Below are positions 25,612-34,650 of a DNA stretch of 64,000 nt, piece after piece. The notes beneath the pieces are model-generated. The model searched no databases. It was not told where the DNA came from and saw only the letters and a list, made by a program, of their open reading frames with translations. The position numbers and the translations under genes are program-made. Source of the DNA: Clostridiales bacterium (lineage in GTDB: Bacteria; Bacillota; Clostridia; Oscillospirales; CAG-272); the NCBI GenBank assembly GCA_012800735.1, contig JAAZIU010000022.1, forward strand, positions 1 to 64,000, written 5' to 3'. How positions within the stretch are numbered: position 1 is the first letter of the stretch; each line of letters begins with the position of its first letter.

Positions 25612-28600
25612 TTGCGTTTAAAATCGCTTGAACTTGTCGGATTTAAGTCCTTCGCAGACCGCACCGTAATAGACTTCGGAGACGGAATGACCGCCATAAT
25701 AGGACCCAACGGATCCGGAAAATCGAATATTTCCGACGCCGTGCGTTTTGTCCTGGGCGAGGTCTCGGTAAAAAACATACGCGGCGACAGGATGGAAGAC
25801 GTTGTTTTCGGCGGGTCTGACAAAAGGCGGGCGATGAATTTCGCCGAGGTGACGCTTGTGCTTGACAACACGGGCGAACACAGGATAGATCTCGATTACG
25901 ACGAAATTACCGTCACAAGGCGGTATACCAAGGCGTCGGACAGCGGCGCCGGCGGCTCGGAATACCTTTTGAACCGCCGTCCGACAAGGCTTAAAGACAT
26001 ACAGAGCCTTTTTATGAATACCGGCCTCGGCAAAGGCGGATATTCAATTATCGGTCAGGGGCGGGTCGCCGAGATACTCAGCCAGCGGAGCGGCGAGCGC
26101 CGCGGAATTTTTGAAGAAGCCGCCGGAATTGCCCGCTACCGCTCGCAAAAAGAAGACTCCGAGCGCAAGCTCGAAGCCGTCGGGGGAAACCTCGACCGGG
26201 TCGGCGATATCATGGGCGAGCTGGAGGCAAGGCTGCCGCAGCTGCGCGTCGACGCCGAAAAGGCGAAGAAATACCTCGAAATATACGAAAGAAAGAAGCG
26301 CGCCGGAATTTCGCTCGCGCTTTATGATATAGTTGCGCTCAAGGAAAAAGCCGACGAGTGCGAAGGGCTCTGGACGGCGGCGAAACACCGCCTCGACATA
26401 GCCGACGACAACATCTCCGCGCTCGAAAAGCGCTCCGACGCCGTTTATCTTACCCTCCAGCGGCTAAAAGCGGAAAGCGACCGCAAAAGCCGAGAGCTGA
26501 GGGAGATTGACGAAAAACGCCAGAAGCTTGAGGGCGACGTAAGAGTTCTCGAAAACGAGAACGAGCATATAAAAGAAAGTATTCAAAAGGCGAATACCGA
26601 AGCGGTCATCCGCCGTCGGGCTCTTTCTGAACTTGAAGAGAAGGCGGAGGAGCAAAAAATATCTTCCGGCGAAGCCGACGAGCTTGAAAAAAACCTTTCC
26701 GACGAAGTAAACCGTTCCGCCGAAGCAGGCGAGAAGCTTTCCGAAGCGGCGGCAGAACTTGAAAAACAACACAACGACCTTTGGGACAAAAGCGAGCGGG
26801 CGAAGGCGAGGGCGAGGGACGCCGAGATTGCGCTTTCCGCGCTTGAAGCCGACCGCCGCAACAGAAGCGAGCTCAAAGCCCGTTCTCTTGAACAGGCGGA
26901 AGCGCTTGAAGCCGAAATAAAGCTGATCAAAGACCGGGCGGAACGCTCGGAGAAATCAGTTTCGGAGCTTGACGAGCGGCTTGAATCGGCGGATAAGGCT
27001 ATCTCCGATTATGAAAACGAAATCGGGCGGTTTGAAAATGAGAAAACCGCTTTAAGCGACGCGCTTTCACAGAAAAAACTTGAGGTAAACTCCGCGCTCC
27101 AGCGCGCCGATGCGCTGAAGCGGATGGAAGAGCTTTTCGAGGGATATAACGCATCCGTCAAAGCCGTCATGAGCGCGGCTGCGCGAGGAGAGCTTCAAGG
27201 CATCTGCGGGCCGCTTTCGAGGCTGATAACTTTAAAGCCCAGATACACCGTCGCAATCGAAACCGCTTTGGGCGCGAATATTCAGAACATCGTAGTCGAA
27301 GACGAAGACGCGGCAAAATCCGCGATAGCGCTGCTCAAAGCCCGCAACGCCGGACGCGCGACGTTCTATCCGATTACGACGATGAGCGGCGGGGGGATTT
27401 CCGCCCGCGAAGAGGACCTTAAAAAGTACAAAGGCTATGTCGGCATCGCCGACACCCTCGTCGATTTTGACGAAAAATACCGAAGCGTTATAAATTATGC
27501 CTTAGGGCGGACGCTTGTTGCCGAGGACATCGACTGCGCCTCCGAGATTGCGCGGGCTTACGGCTACCGATTAAGGATAGTCACCCTCGACGGTCAGCTG
27601 ATTAACGCCGGAGGTTCATACACCGGCGGATCGGTCAAGCGGGACAGCGGTATGCTGACGCGCCGACGCGATATAGACAAAGCGGAAAGACAAGCCGTCG
27701 CGCTCGAAATCGAAGCCGACGCGATAAAGGCAAAGCTAAAAGAAAACGAAGACGCCGCCGGAAAAATTAAAGAAGAGCTGCTTTCCGCCAGAAAAGATCG
27801 GGAATTGCTCTCAACCCTTCGCGGCGCCGAAAACACTCAGCTTGAAGTGCTTAAAAGCCAGTACGCAAGCGACGGGCAACGTCTCGAAGCTCAGAGAGAA
27901 GAACTCAAAAAGATAACCGAGAGCGAATCGAAATACGAGGAACGCCGGATTGAGGGCGAGAAAACGCTTAAAGCCGCCGAAGACGAAACTGCAAGACTCG
28001 CCGAATCAATTTCCGAACTTGAAGAAAGAAAAAGCGCATCTGCCAGAGAAATATCCGCTCAGGGACGAAGCCATTCGGCGCTGCTGGTTAAATTTACCGC
28101 GGCGCAGAAGGACGCCGAAAGCGCTCGCCGCGACCTTGATTTTACCCTCTCGTCGATTAAGGCGGCGCGGGATAAGCTTGAAGTCGGCGAAGCGGAGGTG
28201 CTTGAACGGGAAAAGAAGCTTATCGAAAACGATAATCAGGCAACAATCGACAAAGCCGAAATTGAGCGGTTGAAAGAACTTGCCCGTAAGACGGACGAGG
28301 AGATAAAAGCCTCCGATTCCTCAATCACCGAGGGCGAGAAGCAGTCGGGAGAGCTTTCAGCCGAGATAAAAAACCGACTGCACGACCGTGAGCAGCTTTA
28401 CGGCGAATACGCCCGTCTCGACGCCCGCCGCGGCACTATACAGACTGACCGTGAAAAGCTGGTAACCTCCCTCTGGGAAGAATATGAGCTTACCCCCGAT
28501 ACGGCGGCGGAGCTGGGTTATCCCCCTCTCGACGCCGAAAGCCGCAAGACTGCGGCCGCAGAGCTTTCTCAGACCCGAACAAAGCTGAGAGAGCTCGGCG

Positions 28601-29217
28601 ATGTCAACGTCGGCGCTATCGACGAATGCCGCGAGGTAGAGGGACGGTTTGAGTTCATGCAGAAACAGCGGGACGACCTTATAAAATCCCGCGAGGAGCT
28701 GGCTCGGATAATTGAAAGGCTTGAGGGCGAGATGCGCAGCCGATTCGTCGCGGTGTTTGAAGCGATAAACGAGAATTTCCGCTCCACCTTCCGCGAGCTG
28801 TTCGGCGGCGGCGACGCTTCCCTTTCGATGACCGACCCGACAGACCCGCTTTCGACCGGGATTGAAATCGAAGTAGCGCCTCCCGGAAAGTTATTCCGAA
28901 CGCTGTCGCTGCTTTCCGGCGGAGAGCAGGCTTTCGCCGCCATAGCGCTTTTCTTTGCGATACTTAAAGTCAATCCGACTCCCTTCTGCATCCTTGACGA
29001 AATCGAGGCGGCGCTTGACGATGTAAACGTCGTGCGCTTCGCCGATTACTGCCGCCGCTATTCGGACAACACCCAATTTATCGCGATAACCCATCGCCGC
29101 GGCACTATGGAAGCCTGCGACCGGCTTTACGGCGTAACGATGATAGAAAAAGGCGTTTCCCGAATCCTCACCCTCGATATAAACGAGGCGGAAAAGCGGC
29201 TCGGAAAACTGAAATAA
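25612..29217 (+). CDS. smc: Chromosome segregation ATPase SMC, TTG start
   Basis: SMC forms, with ScpA and ScpB, the bacterial condensin that is loaded at parS by ParB and lines up the chromosome arms. The 1201-residue protein has the N-terminal Walker A GPNGSGKSN (near residue 32), two long coiled coils of charged heptads, a central hinge (about 520-680), the ABC signature LSGGEQAFAA (near 1101) and Walker B FCILDEIEAALDD (near 1124). It starts at TTG 25612 with GGGAG upstream. ftsY follows after 30 bases. parB and parS lie about 25 kb away in the same window; scpAB are not present. Confidence 0.98.
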   Translation: MRLKSLELVGFKSFADRTVIDFGDGMTAIIGPNGSGKSNISDAVRFVLGEVSVKNIRGDRMEDVVFGGSDKRRAMNFAEVTLVLDNTGEHRIDLDYDEITVTRRYTKASDSGAGGSEYLLNRRPTRLKDIQSLFMNTGLGKGGYSIIGQGRVAEILSQRSGERRGIFEEAAGIARYRSQKEDSERKLEAVGGNLDRVGDIMGELEARLPQLRVDAEKAKKYLEIYERKKRAGISLALYDIVALKEKADECEGLWTAAKHRLDIADDNISALEKRSDAVYLTLQRLKAESDRKSRELREIDEKRQKLEGDVRVLENENEHIKESIQKANTEAVIRRRALSELEEKAEEQKISSGEADELEKNLSDEVNRSAEAGEKLSEAAAELEKQHNDLWDKSERAKARARDAEIALSALEADRRNRSELKARSLEQAEALEAEIKLIKDRAERSEKSVSELDERLESADKAISDYENEIGRFENEKTALSDALSQKKLEVNSALQRADALKRMEELFEGYNASVKAVMSAAARGELQGICGPLSRLITLKPRYTVAIETALGANIQNIVVEDEDAAKSAIALLKARNAGRATFYPITTMSGGGISAREEDLKKYKGYVGIADTLVDFDEKYRSVINYALGRTLVAEDIDCASEIARAYGYRLRIVTLDGQLINAGGSYTGGSVKRDSGMLTRRRDIDKAERQAVALEIEADAIKAKLKENEDAAGKIKEELLSARKDRELLSTLRGAENTQLEVLKSQYASDGQRLEAQREELKKITESESKYEERRIEGEKTLKAAEDETARLAESISELEERKSASAREISAQGRSHSALLVKFTAAQKDAESARRDLDFTLSSIKAARDKLEVGEAEVLEREKKLIENDNQATIDKAEIERLKELARKTDEEIKASDSSITEGEKQSGELSAEIKNRLHDREQLYGEYARLDARRGTIQTDREKLVTSLWEEYELTPDTAAELGYPPLDAESRKTAAAELSQTRTKLRELGDVNVGAIDECREVEGRFEFMQKQRDDLIKSREELARIIERLEGEMRSRFVAVFEAINENFRSTFRELFGGGDASLSMTDPTDPLSTGIEIEVAPPGKLFRTLSLLSGGEQAFAAIALFFAILKVNPTPFCILDEIEAALDDVNVVRFADYCRRYSDNTQFIAITHRRGTMEACDRLYGVTMIEKGVSRILTLDINEAEKRLGKLK

Positions 29218-29247
29218 GCCATACTATATTGAACCGACGGAGAATAA

Positions 29248-30246
29248 ATGAGTTTTTTTGACAAACTGAAAGCCGGACTGAAAAGGACGCAGGACGCCCT
29301 TTTCGGCGCGATAAACACCCTTTTCGGAATTAACCGCGAACTCGACGACGATTTCTTCGATGAACTCGAGGAAACCCTGATAATGGCGGACGTCGGCGCC
29401 GGAGCGGCGATGGATATTGTCGACCGGCTGAGAGAACGCATTGACGAAGAACATATAAAGACCGCCGCCGACGCAAAGGCGGAACTTAAAGAAATCCTTG
29501 TCGATATGATAGGCGAGGGCGAACCGCTGAGACTCGGCGGAAAACCCGCCGTCATTCTGGTAATCGGGGTAAACGGCGTCGGGAAGACGACTTCGATTGC
29601 AAAAATCGCCTATCTTCTGAAAAATCACGGCAAGCGAGTGCTGCTCGCAGCCGCCGATACCTTCCGCGCCGCCGCCATCGACCAGCTCGATATCTGGGCG
29701 GGACGCGCCGGGGTCGAACTCATAAAGCACAAGGAAGGCGCCGACCCGGCCGCCGTCGTATTTGACGCGGCGCAGTCTGCAAGGAAAAACGCCGACGTTC
29801 TTATCGTCGACACCGCCGGACGTCTTCACAACAAGAAAAATCTTATGGACGAGCTATCGAAGATCGACAGGGTATTAACCCGCGAGCTGCCGAATTCATC
29901 GAGAGAGACATTATTGGTCCTTGACGCGACAACCGGACAAAACGCCATCAGCCAGGCGAAAGAGTTCATGAACGCCGCCGCGCTTACCGGTCTTATAGTA
30001 ACAAAACTTGACGGTTCCGCCAAGGGCGGCGCGCTGTTTTCCGTCCGCCGGGAGCTGGGGATTCCGGTGAAATTCATCTGTGTCGGCGAAAAGATAGACG
30101 ACCTTGAGCTGTTCGACCCGCATCAGTTTGTCGCCGCGCTCTTTAACGAAGAATACCATGAACCCAAGGGCGACCTTGCGAATGCGCTGTCCGATGAGTT
30201 CGCCGCCAAAGAACCGGAAACCGAGTCGGAGGATTCCGGGGAATGA
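29248..30246 (+). CDS. ftsY: Signal recognition particle receptor FtsY
   Basis: FtsY docks SRP-ribosome complexes at the membrane for cotranslational insertion. The 332-residue NG-type protein lacks a long acidic A domain, as usual in Gram-positives. GTPase motifs are [15 protein letters not shown] (near 110), [24 protein letters not shown] (near 188) and [10 protein letters not shown] (near 252). It lies between smc and rdgB, whose start overlaps it by 4 bases. A short acidic tail ([11 protein letters not shown]) ends the protein. Confidence 0.97.
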   Translation: MSFFDKLKAGLKRTQDALFGAINTLFGINRELDDDFFDELEETLIMADVGAGAAMDIVDRLRERIDEEHIKTAADAKAELKEILVDMIGEGEPLRLGGKPAVILVIGVNGVGKTTSIAKIAYLLKNHGKRVLLAAADTFRAAAIDQLDIWAGRAGVELIKHKEGADPAAVVFDAAQSARKNADVLIVDTAGRLHNKKNLMDELSKIDRVLTRELPNSSRETLLVLDATTGQNAISQAKEFMNAAALTGLIVTKLDGSAKGGALFSVRRELGIPVKFICVGEKIDDLELFDPHQFVAALFNEEYHEPKGDLANALSDEFAAKEPETESEDSGE

Positions 30247-30857
30247 AAGAAACTACCTTCTGCCTCGCCTCCCACAATCCGGGAAAGATAGCCGAGATGG
30301 AAGCGCTTTTGCGCGCTCTGTCGCCGGATATACGGGTAATCGGACTTCGCGGCGCCGGATATGAAGGGGATATCGAAGAAAACGGCTCCTCATTCGAAGA
30401 AAACGCCGCGATAAAGGCGGCGGTGCCGGCGGCGCTGGGATTTATCGGCATTGCCGACGATTCGGGGCTATGCGTCGACGCTTTAGGCGGAGCACCGGGC
30501 ATAAATTCCGCTCGATATTCAGGCGGCGGGGCTGATGAAAACAACGAAAAACTGCTTCATGAGCTTCGCGATGTCGAAGACAGCCTCAGAACCGCCCGAT
30601 TCGTCTCGGTCATCGCGCTGAGATTCCCGGATAATTTAAAGGAAAGATACGGCGCCGGATTTGAAGTCCGGGGCGAATGCGAGGGAGTTATCATCCGCGA
30701 ACGGCGCGGAGATGGCGGATTCGGCTATGACCCGCTGTTTTTCTATCCGCCGCTGGGACTTACCTTCGCGCAGCTTTCCGCAGAAACAAAAAACCAAATT
30801 TCCCATCGGGCGGCGGCGATGCGCCTTTTTGCAGAAAAATTAAAAGAATACAGGTGA
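30243..30857 (+). CDS. rdgB: XTP/dITP diphosphatase (RdgB/HAM1 family)
   Basis: The enzyme removes deaminated purine nucleotides (XTP, dITP, ITP) from the pool by pyrophosphate hydrolysis. The N-terminal LASHNPGKIAEMEALL substrate loop, the catalytic region IADDSGLCVDALGGAPGINSARY (near 75) and GFGYDPLFFYPPLGLTFAQL (near 160) are diagnostic. At 204 residues the length is typical. Start overlaps the ftsY stop (ATGA). It is followed at 9 bases by yhbY. Confidence 0.96.
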   Translation: MKETTFCLASHNPGKIAEMEALLRALSPDIRVIGLRGAGYEGDIEENGSSFEENAAIKAAVPAALGFIGIADDSGLCVDALGGAPGINSARYSGGGADENNEKLLHELRDVEDSLRTARFVSVIALRFPDNLKERYGAGFEVRGECEGVIIRERRGDGGFGYDPLFFYPPLGLTFAQLSAETKNQISHRAAAMRLFAEKLKEYR

Positions 30858-30866
30858 AAACCGATA

Positions 30867-31163
30867 ATGCTTACATCAAAACAACGCGCTTATCTGCGCT
30901 CGCTTGCGGTCGACCTGCCGGAAATCACCCAGATAGGCAAGGGCGGAATAACCGATAATCTCATAGCGGGACTTTCCGAAGCGCTCGAAAAAAGAGAGCT
31001 TATCAAAGTCAAAACGCTGCCCAACTCGGGACTTGAAAACCGAGAGGCGGCGGAAGAAGCCGCGGCGAGATGCGAAGCGGAACTCGTTGCCGTGATAGGC
31101 CGCGTCTTCGTGCTCTACCGCGAGTCGGAAAAGCACAAGAAAATTATACTTCCGATAAAATGA
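30867..31163 (+). CDS. yhbY: Ribosome assembly RNA-binding protein YhbY (CRM domain)
   Basis: YhbY is a single CRM-domain protein that binds pre-50S particles. The pattern LTSKQRAYLRSLAVDLPEITQIGKGGIT is cut here only for display: it begins at residue 2, and the GKGG loop near residue 27 is the CRM GxxG motif; ending VLYRESEKHKKIILP is also typical. Length of 98 residues is normal. Its stop overlaps the nadD start by 4 bases. Confidence 0.94.
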   Translation: MLTSKQRAYLRSLAVDLPEITQIGKGGITDNLIAGLSEALEKRELIKVKTLPNSGLENREAAEEAAARCEAELVAVIGRVFVLYRESEKHKKIILPIK

Positions 31164-31786
31164 GCTTCCTTTGGGACAGACCTAAAGTCGGCATTTACGG
31201 CGGAACCTTCGCGCCGTTTCACAACGGGCATATGGCGTTGCTCAAAGCTTTTCTCTGCCGGTGCCCGCTTGACGCGGTATATGTCATGCCGGCGCGCATA
31301 CCTCCGCACAAGCAGATCGATTTTGCCGACGAGCCGAATCAGCGCCTCACAATGCTGAAGCTAACGCTTAAAGTTCTGCCGGAATGGGAGGAGCGGCTGT
31401 TTGTTTCGACCTATGAGCTGAATCATAGCGGACCGAGTTATACCTACCTGACGCTCGAATATTTTCACGAGGTGATGAGCTCCGATATCACCTTCCTTTG
31501 CGGAGGAGATATGTTTTTGACGCTTCACGAGTGGAGGCGCGCCGACGAGGTCTTTCGTCTCGCCAAAATAGCATACGCCGGAAGGCCGGGCAGCGATATA
31601 CAGGGCTGCGCCGACAGATATAAGGCGGAATTCGGGGCAAGGCTTATTCGTCTGTCAGCCCCGCTGGTTGACATAAGCTCCACCGAGATAAGAAGAATTG
31701 TTGGCGGCGGCGGTGATATCAGCGAGTTAGTTCCCGCCGAAACGGCGCTATATATAAAAGAAAACGGACTTTACAAAAATGTTTGA
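31160..31786 (+). CDS. nadD: Nicotinate-nucleotide adenylyltransferase NadD
   Basis: NadD transfers AMP from ATP to nicotinate mononucleotide in NAD synthesis. The nucleotidyltransferase motif GIYGGTFAPFHNGHM starts at residue 10, with the second HxGH-family feature ISSTEIRR near 173. ATG 31160 (ATGA overlap with yhbY) gives 208 residues, normal for the family; longer in-frame extensions lie within yhbY and are not credible. It overlaps yqeK by 8 bases, the common nadD-yqeK pair. Confidence 0.95.
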   Translation: MSFLWDRPKVGIYGGTFAPFHNGHMALLKAFLCRCPLDAVYVMPARIPPHKQIDFADEPNQRLTMLKLTLKVLPEWEERLFVSTYELNHSGPSYTYLTLEYFHEVMSSDITFLCGGDMFLTLHEWRRADEVFRLAKIAYAGRPGSDIQGCADRYKAEFGARLIRLSAPLVDISSTEIRRIVGGGGDISELVPAETALYIKENGLYKNV

Positions 31787-32420
31787 CGTAGAATTTTTCA
31801 AGTCGGAGATACCGAAATACATAAGCGGAAAGCGGCTGTCGCACACCCTTGCGGTGATGGAGGAATGTCGGCGGCTCGCCGATATCTTCGGCGTCGGAGG
31901 TATCGACCGGGAAAGACTGCTCTGCGCCGCCCTGCTCCACAATATAACGAAGGAGAAAAAGGGGCGTGAGCAGATCGATCTTCTCCGGGAACTGAATGTA
32001 GAATACGATTCGGACGATATCCACAGCCCGAAAATCCTGCACGCAATAACCGGCGCCGCCTTTATTCGGCGGCAGTGGCCGGATAAGACCGACGACGAAA
32101 TGGCGCTTTTAATCCTTTCGCACACGACCGGGCGACCGGGGATGGGGCTTTGCGAAAAGCTGCTCTATCTTGCCGATTATATCGAGCCGACCCGCGACTG
32201 GGAAAGTTGTATTCATCTCCGCCGTTTCTTCAAAAAGGATTTGGCGGCAATGAAAGACAACCCGGAAAAGCTGCAAAGACACCTCGACAAAACATTGGCG
32301 GTTTCTTTCGACCTTACGATAGCGGAACTTATCGGATCGGGATCCGTCATATCAATGAAAACCGTCGCGGCGCGGAACCAGCTTTTAATATCGCTTGAAA
32401 CAGAACAGGCGGCGCTTTAA
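31779..32420 (+). CDS. yqeK: YqeK-family HD-domain protein with altered HD motif
   Basis: YqeK proteins are iron-dependent symmetrical Ap4A hydrolases. The metal-binding frame is mostly present: RLSHTLAVMEE (near 23), HAITGAAFIRRQWP (near 87), ILSHTTGRPGM (near 113) and LADYIEPTRDW (near 131). However the defining His-Asp pair reads LLHNITKEKKG (near 50), so the metal-ligand Asp is Asn. Either activity is reduced or another residue substitutes. Length (213 residues) is slightly above normal. The location between nadD and the LCP-rsfS pair is the standard Firmicutes order. Confidence 0.9.
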   Translation: MFDVEFFKSEIPKYISGKRLSHTLAVMEECRRLADIFGVGGIDRERLLCAALLHNITKEKKGREQIDLLRELNVEYDSDDIHSPKILHAITGAAFIRRQWPDKTDDEMALLILSHTTGRPGMGLCEKLLYLADYIEPTRDWESCIHLRRFFKKDLAAMKDNPEKLQRHLDKTLAVSFDLTIAELIGSGSVISMKTVAARNQLLISLETEQAAL

Positions 32421-32441
32421 TTCATAACAGGAAGATAAAAG

Positions 32442-32489
32442 ATGCAGATAAATCTATTTAAAATACAGGCGGGTCCGATATGCCGGTAA
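32442..32489 (+). other. Possible 15-codon leader peptide before the LCP gene
   Basis: ATG at 32442 has AGGAAG 7 bases upstream and opens a 15-codon frame (MQINLFKIQAGPICR) whose TAA lies at 32487-32489, overlapping the LCP start at 32480. Such an overlap could couple translation of the two. It may also be chance. Confidence 0.25.
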
Positions 32490-34048
32490 ACAACACAGAA
32501 GACAAGGGCGTCGGCAGAAATTCTCGCAAGGAAAGCGGAAGCAACATAAGACCGCCCAATCACCCGACAAACACCGCCTCCGCGAGCAGAGCGGCGCCGG
32601 ATCGCCCCCGCTCTTCCGGCGGATATTTTACAAACGGTCAGCAGAATCAGACGGGACACAAAACCGGACAAAGACCGGCCCCCCCTCGGCGTAACACACA
32701 AAACGGCAGACCCGTCGGACAAAATCAGACGCCGGATCCGAACAGAGGAACGCACAATCCCGTCGACGTAACTTCTACCGGAAATCCTCCTTCCAAAAAC
32801 ACCTCCGGAAGGAGCCGGGAGCTGCGCCGCTCGGTGCGGCAGACCCGCCGGACAAGGCTGATGGCGGCTATGATAATAGCCGCGGCGGCGCTTACGATTA
32901 TTATAACCGTGGCTTCATATCTGAATTACAAGCCTAATTTCGGAGACGGACTTTTCAACACCGCCCCGGATATCGGCAAAGACATTAACGCCGAAACAAC
33001 GACATCCGACGGTCGGCCGGAGAGATACACCGCCGAAAAATTCACCCGCTCAAACGAGGACAGGTACAATTTCCTGGTTCTGGGAAAGGACAAGGTCGCT
33101 TATAACACCGACGTCATAATGATAGTCAATTTCGACGTCAAAACCGGCGCGATAAATATCCTTCAGATACCCCGCGACACGCTGTTCCGGGTGAACGGCA
33201 GACGGCACAAGGCAAACGCGCTCTACGCCGTGTATTACAACTACGCAAACAAGATAGGCGAATCCGACCCCATCGCCTACGGACTGCAAAGCTTTGCCGA
33301 CACCATAGAAGAGAATTTAAAGATAAAAATCGACTTCTGGGCGCTCTGTACTCTTGACGGCTTCGGCGAAATAGTCGACGCAATCGGCGGAGTGCAGATG
33401 TATGTTCCCTACGACATGGATTATGAAGACCCGGATCAGGATCTCTATATCCATATAAAAGAAGGCGAGCAGCTGCTGGACGGCAAAACGGCGCAGCACT
33501 TCATCCGCTTCCGCTCCAACTATATCGAAGCAGACATCGGCCGCGTCAAGGCGCAGAAGCTTTTCCTTTCCGCTTTTGTTAAAAGTTTCAAGGAAAAATT
33601 TACGATAACTATGATCCCTGACCTTGCAAAAGCGGTGTTCCAAAATATCAAGACTTCGATAGAATACCAGTATCTGGGCTACTTCGCGCGGAAGGCGCTG
33701 GGCGCCGATCTTTCGACGATGACGATGATAACCCTGCCGGGTGATGTTATTCAAACCGGCTCCGGAGCATGGTATTATGTGACTAAACGAGCCGATGCGA
33801 GAGCTATTGTCAATCTTTACTTCAATGTCTTCGACCAGCAGATATCCGATGCGATTTTTGACCCTTATCAGAATCTGAACGACGGCATGTCATCTTCCGT
33901 CTACAAAGTGTATTATTCGCCCGCGTCGGAAAACCCGGCGAAGAAATACGCCCTCTCCGGCGCCGAAGTCGACGAACAGGGCATAAAGATAGACCTGCTT
34001 GACGACATTATAACGACAGCGGCGGAAACAGATAAACCGGACGATTAA
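32480..34048 (+). CDS. LytR-CpsA-Psr (LCP) family cell-wall polymer ligase
   Basis: LCP proteins attach teichoic acids or capsular polymers from lipid carriers to peptidoglycan outside the membrane. A long disordered N-terminal tail rich in Asn, Gly, Arg and Pro (about 130 residues, presumably cytoplasmic) precedes a single membrane helix (LMAAMIIAAAALTIIITVA, near 131-150). The LCP domain follows with FLVLGKDKVAYNTDVIMIVN (near 196), IPRDTLFRVNGRRHKANALY (near 231) and QHFIRFRSN.. with the conserved Arg pair. The N-terminal tail is much longer than usual. It precedes rsfS, a typical context. Confidence 0.9.
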   Translation: MPVNNTEDKGVGRNSRKESGSNIRPPNHPTNTASASRAAPDRPRSSGGYFTNGQQNQTGHKTGQRPAPPRRNTQNGRPVGQNQTPDPNRGTHNPVDVTSTGNPPSKNTSGRSRELRRSVRQTRRTRLMAAMIIAAAALTIIITVASYLNYKPNFGDGLFNTAPDIGKDINAETTTSDGRPERYTAEKFTRSNEDRYNFLVLGKDKVAYNTDVIMIVNFDVKTGAINILQIPRDTLFRVNGRRHKANALYAVYYNYANKIGESDPIAYGLQSFADTIEENLKIKIDFWALCTLDGFGEIVDAIGGVQMYVPYDMDYEDPDQDLYIHIKEGEQLLDGKTAQHFIRFRSNYIEADIGRVKAQKLFLSAFVKSFKEKFTITMIPDLAKAVFQNIKTSIEYQYLGYFARKALGADLSTMTMITLPGDVIQTGSGAWYYVTKRADARAIVNLYFNVFDQQISDAIFDPYQNLNDGMSSSVYKVYYSPASENPAKKYALSGAEVDEQGIKIDLLDDIITTAAETDKPDD

Positions 34049-34141
34049 ATTCCGCCATTCAGCCCCGCTTTATCATACTACATTAAATAAAGCAGCATAT
34101 AAACAACAAACGGACAGGCAGACCCATGAAAGGAAACCGAT

Positions 34142-34630
34142 ATGGACAACAAAGCAAACGAAAAAACGGCAAGCTATGATGAAGCCGTTACGGTCGAGCG
34201 CCCCGCTTCAAGCGAGGTCAAAGTCGACTCAAAGGAATTATCCGAGTTTATAGTCGGCGTTTTATCCGACAGAAAGGCGACGGACATACGCCTGCTCCGC
34301 GTCGCCGAAAAGACGGTGCTTACCGACTATTTTGTCATCTGCACCGGTAATTCCAACACCCAGATTAAGGGGATTGCCGGTGAGATAGAGGCTAAAGTCG
34401 CCGAAAAATACGGCCTTGCCCCGCGCAGCACCGAAGGCTACGCCGACGCAAACTGGATTCTTATCGACTACGGCTGCGCAATAGTCCATATCTTCAACCG
34501 CGAGAAGCGCGGCTTTTACAACCTTGAAAAGCTATACGCCGACGCAAAAGAAGTTGATATCGGAGAGCTTATAGATACGGGCGAAGAGCCGGAAGTTGAT
34601 TCCGACGACGCCTCGGAATCGGATGAATAA
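34142..34630 (+). CDS. rsfS: Ribosomal silencing factor RsfS
   Basis: RsfS binds uL14 on the 50S subunit and blocks subunit joining when nutrients are short. Conserved positions include [14 protein letters not shown] (near 40), [20 protein letters not shown] (near 59) and the C-terminal [25 protein letters not shown] 30-residue N-terminal tail and an acidic C-terminal tail flank the domain, making it longer (162 residues) than the usual 110-120. AAAGGAAA precedes ATG. leuS follows after 20 bases. Confidence 0.94.
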   Translation: MDNKANEKTASYDEAVTVERPASSEVKVDSKELSEFIVGVLSDRKATDIRLLRVAEKTVLTDYFVICTGNSNTQIKGIAGEIEAKVAEKYGLAPRSTEGYADANWILIDYGCAIVHIFNREKRGFYNLEKLYADAKEVDIGELIDTGEEPEVDSDDASESDE

Positions 34631-34650
34631 AACAGAAAGAGATTCGACAA

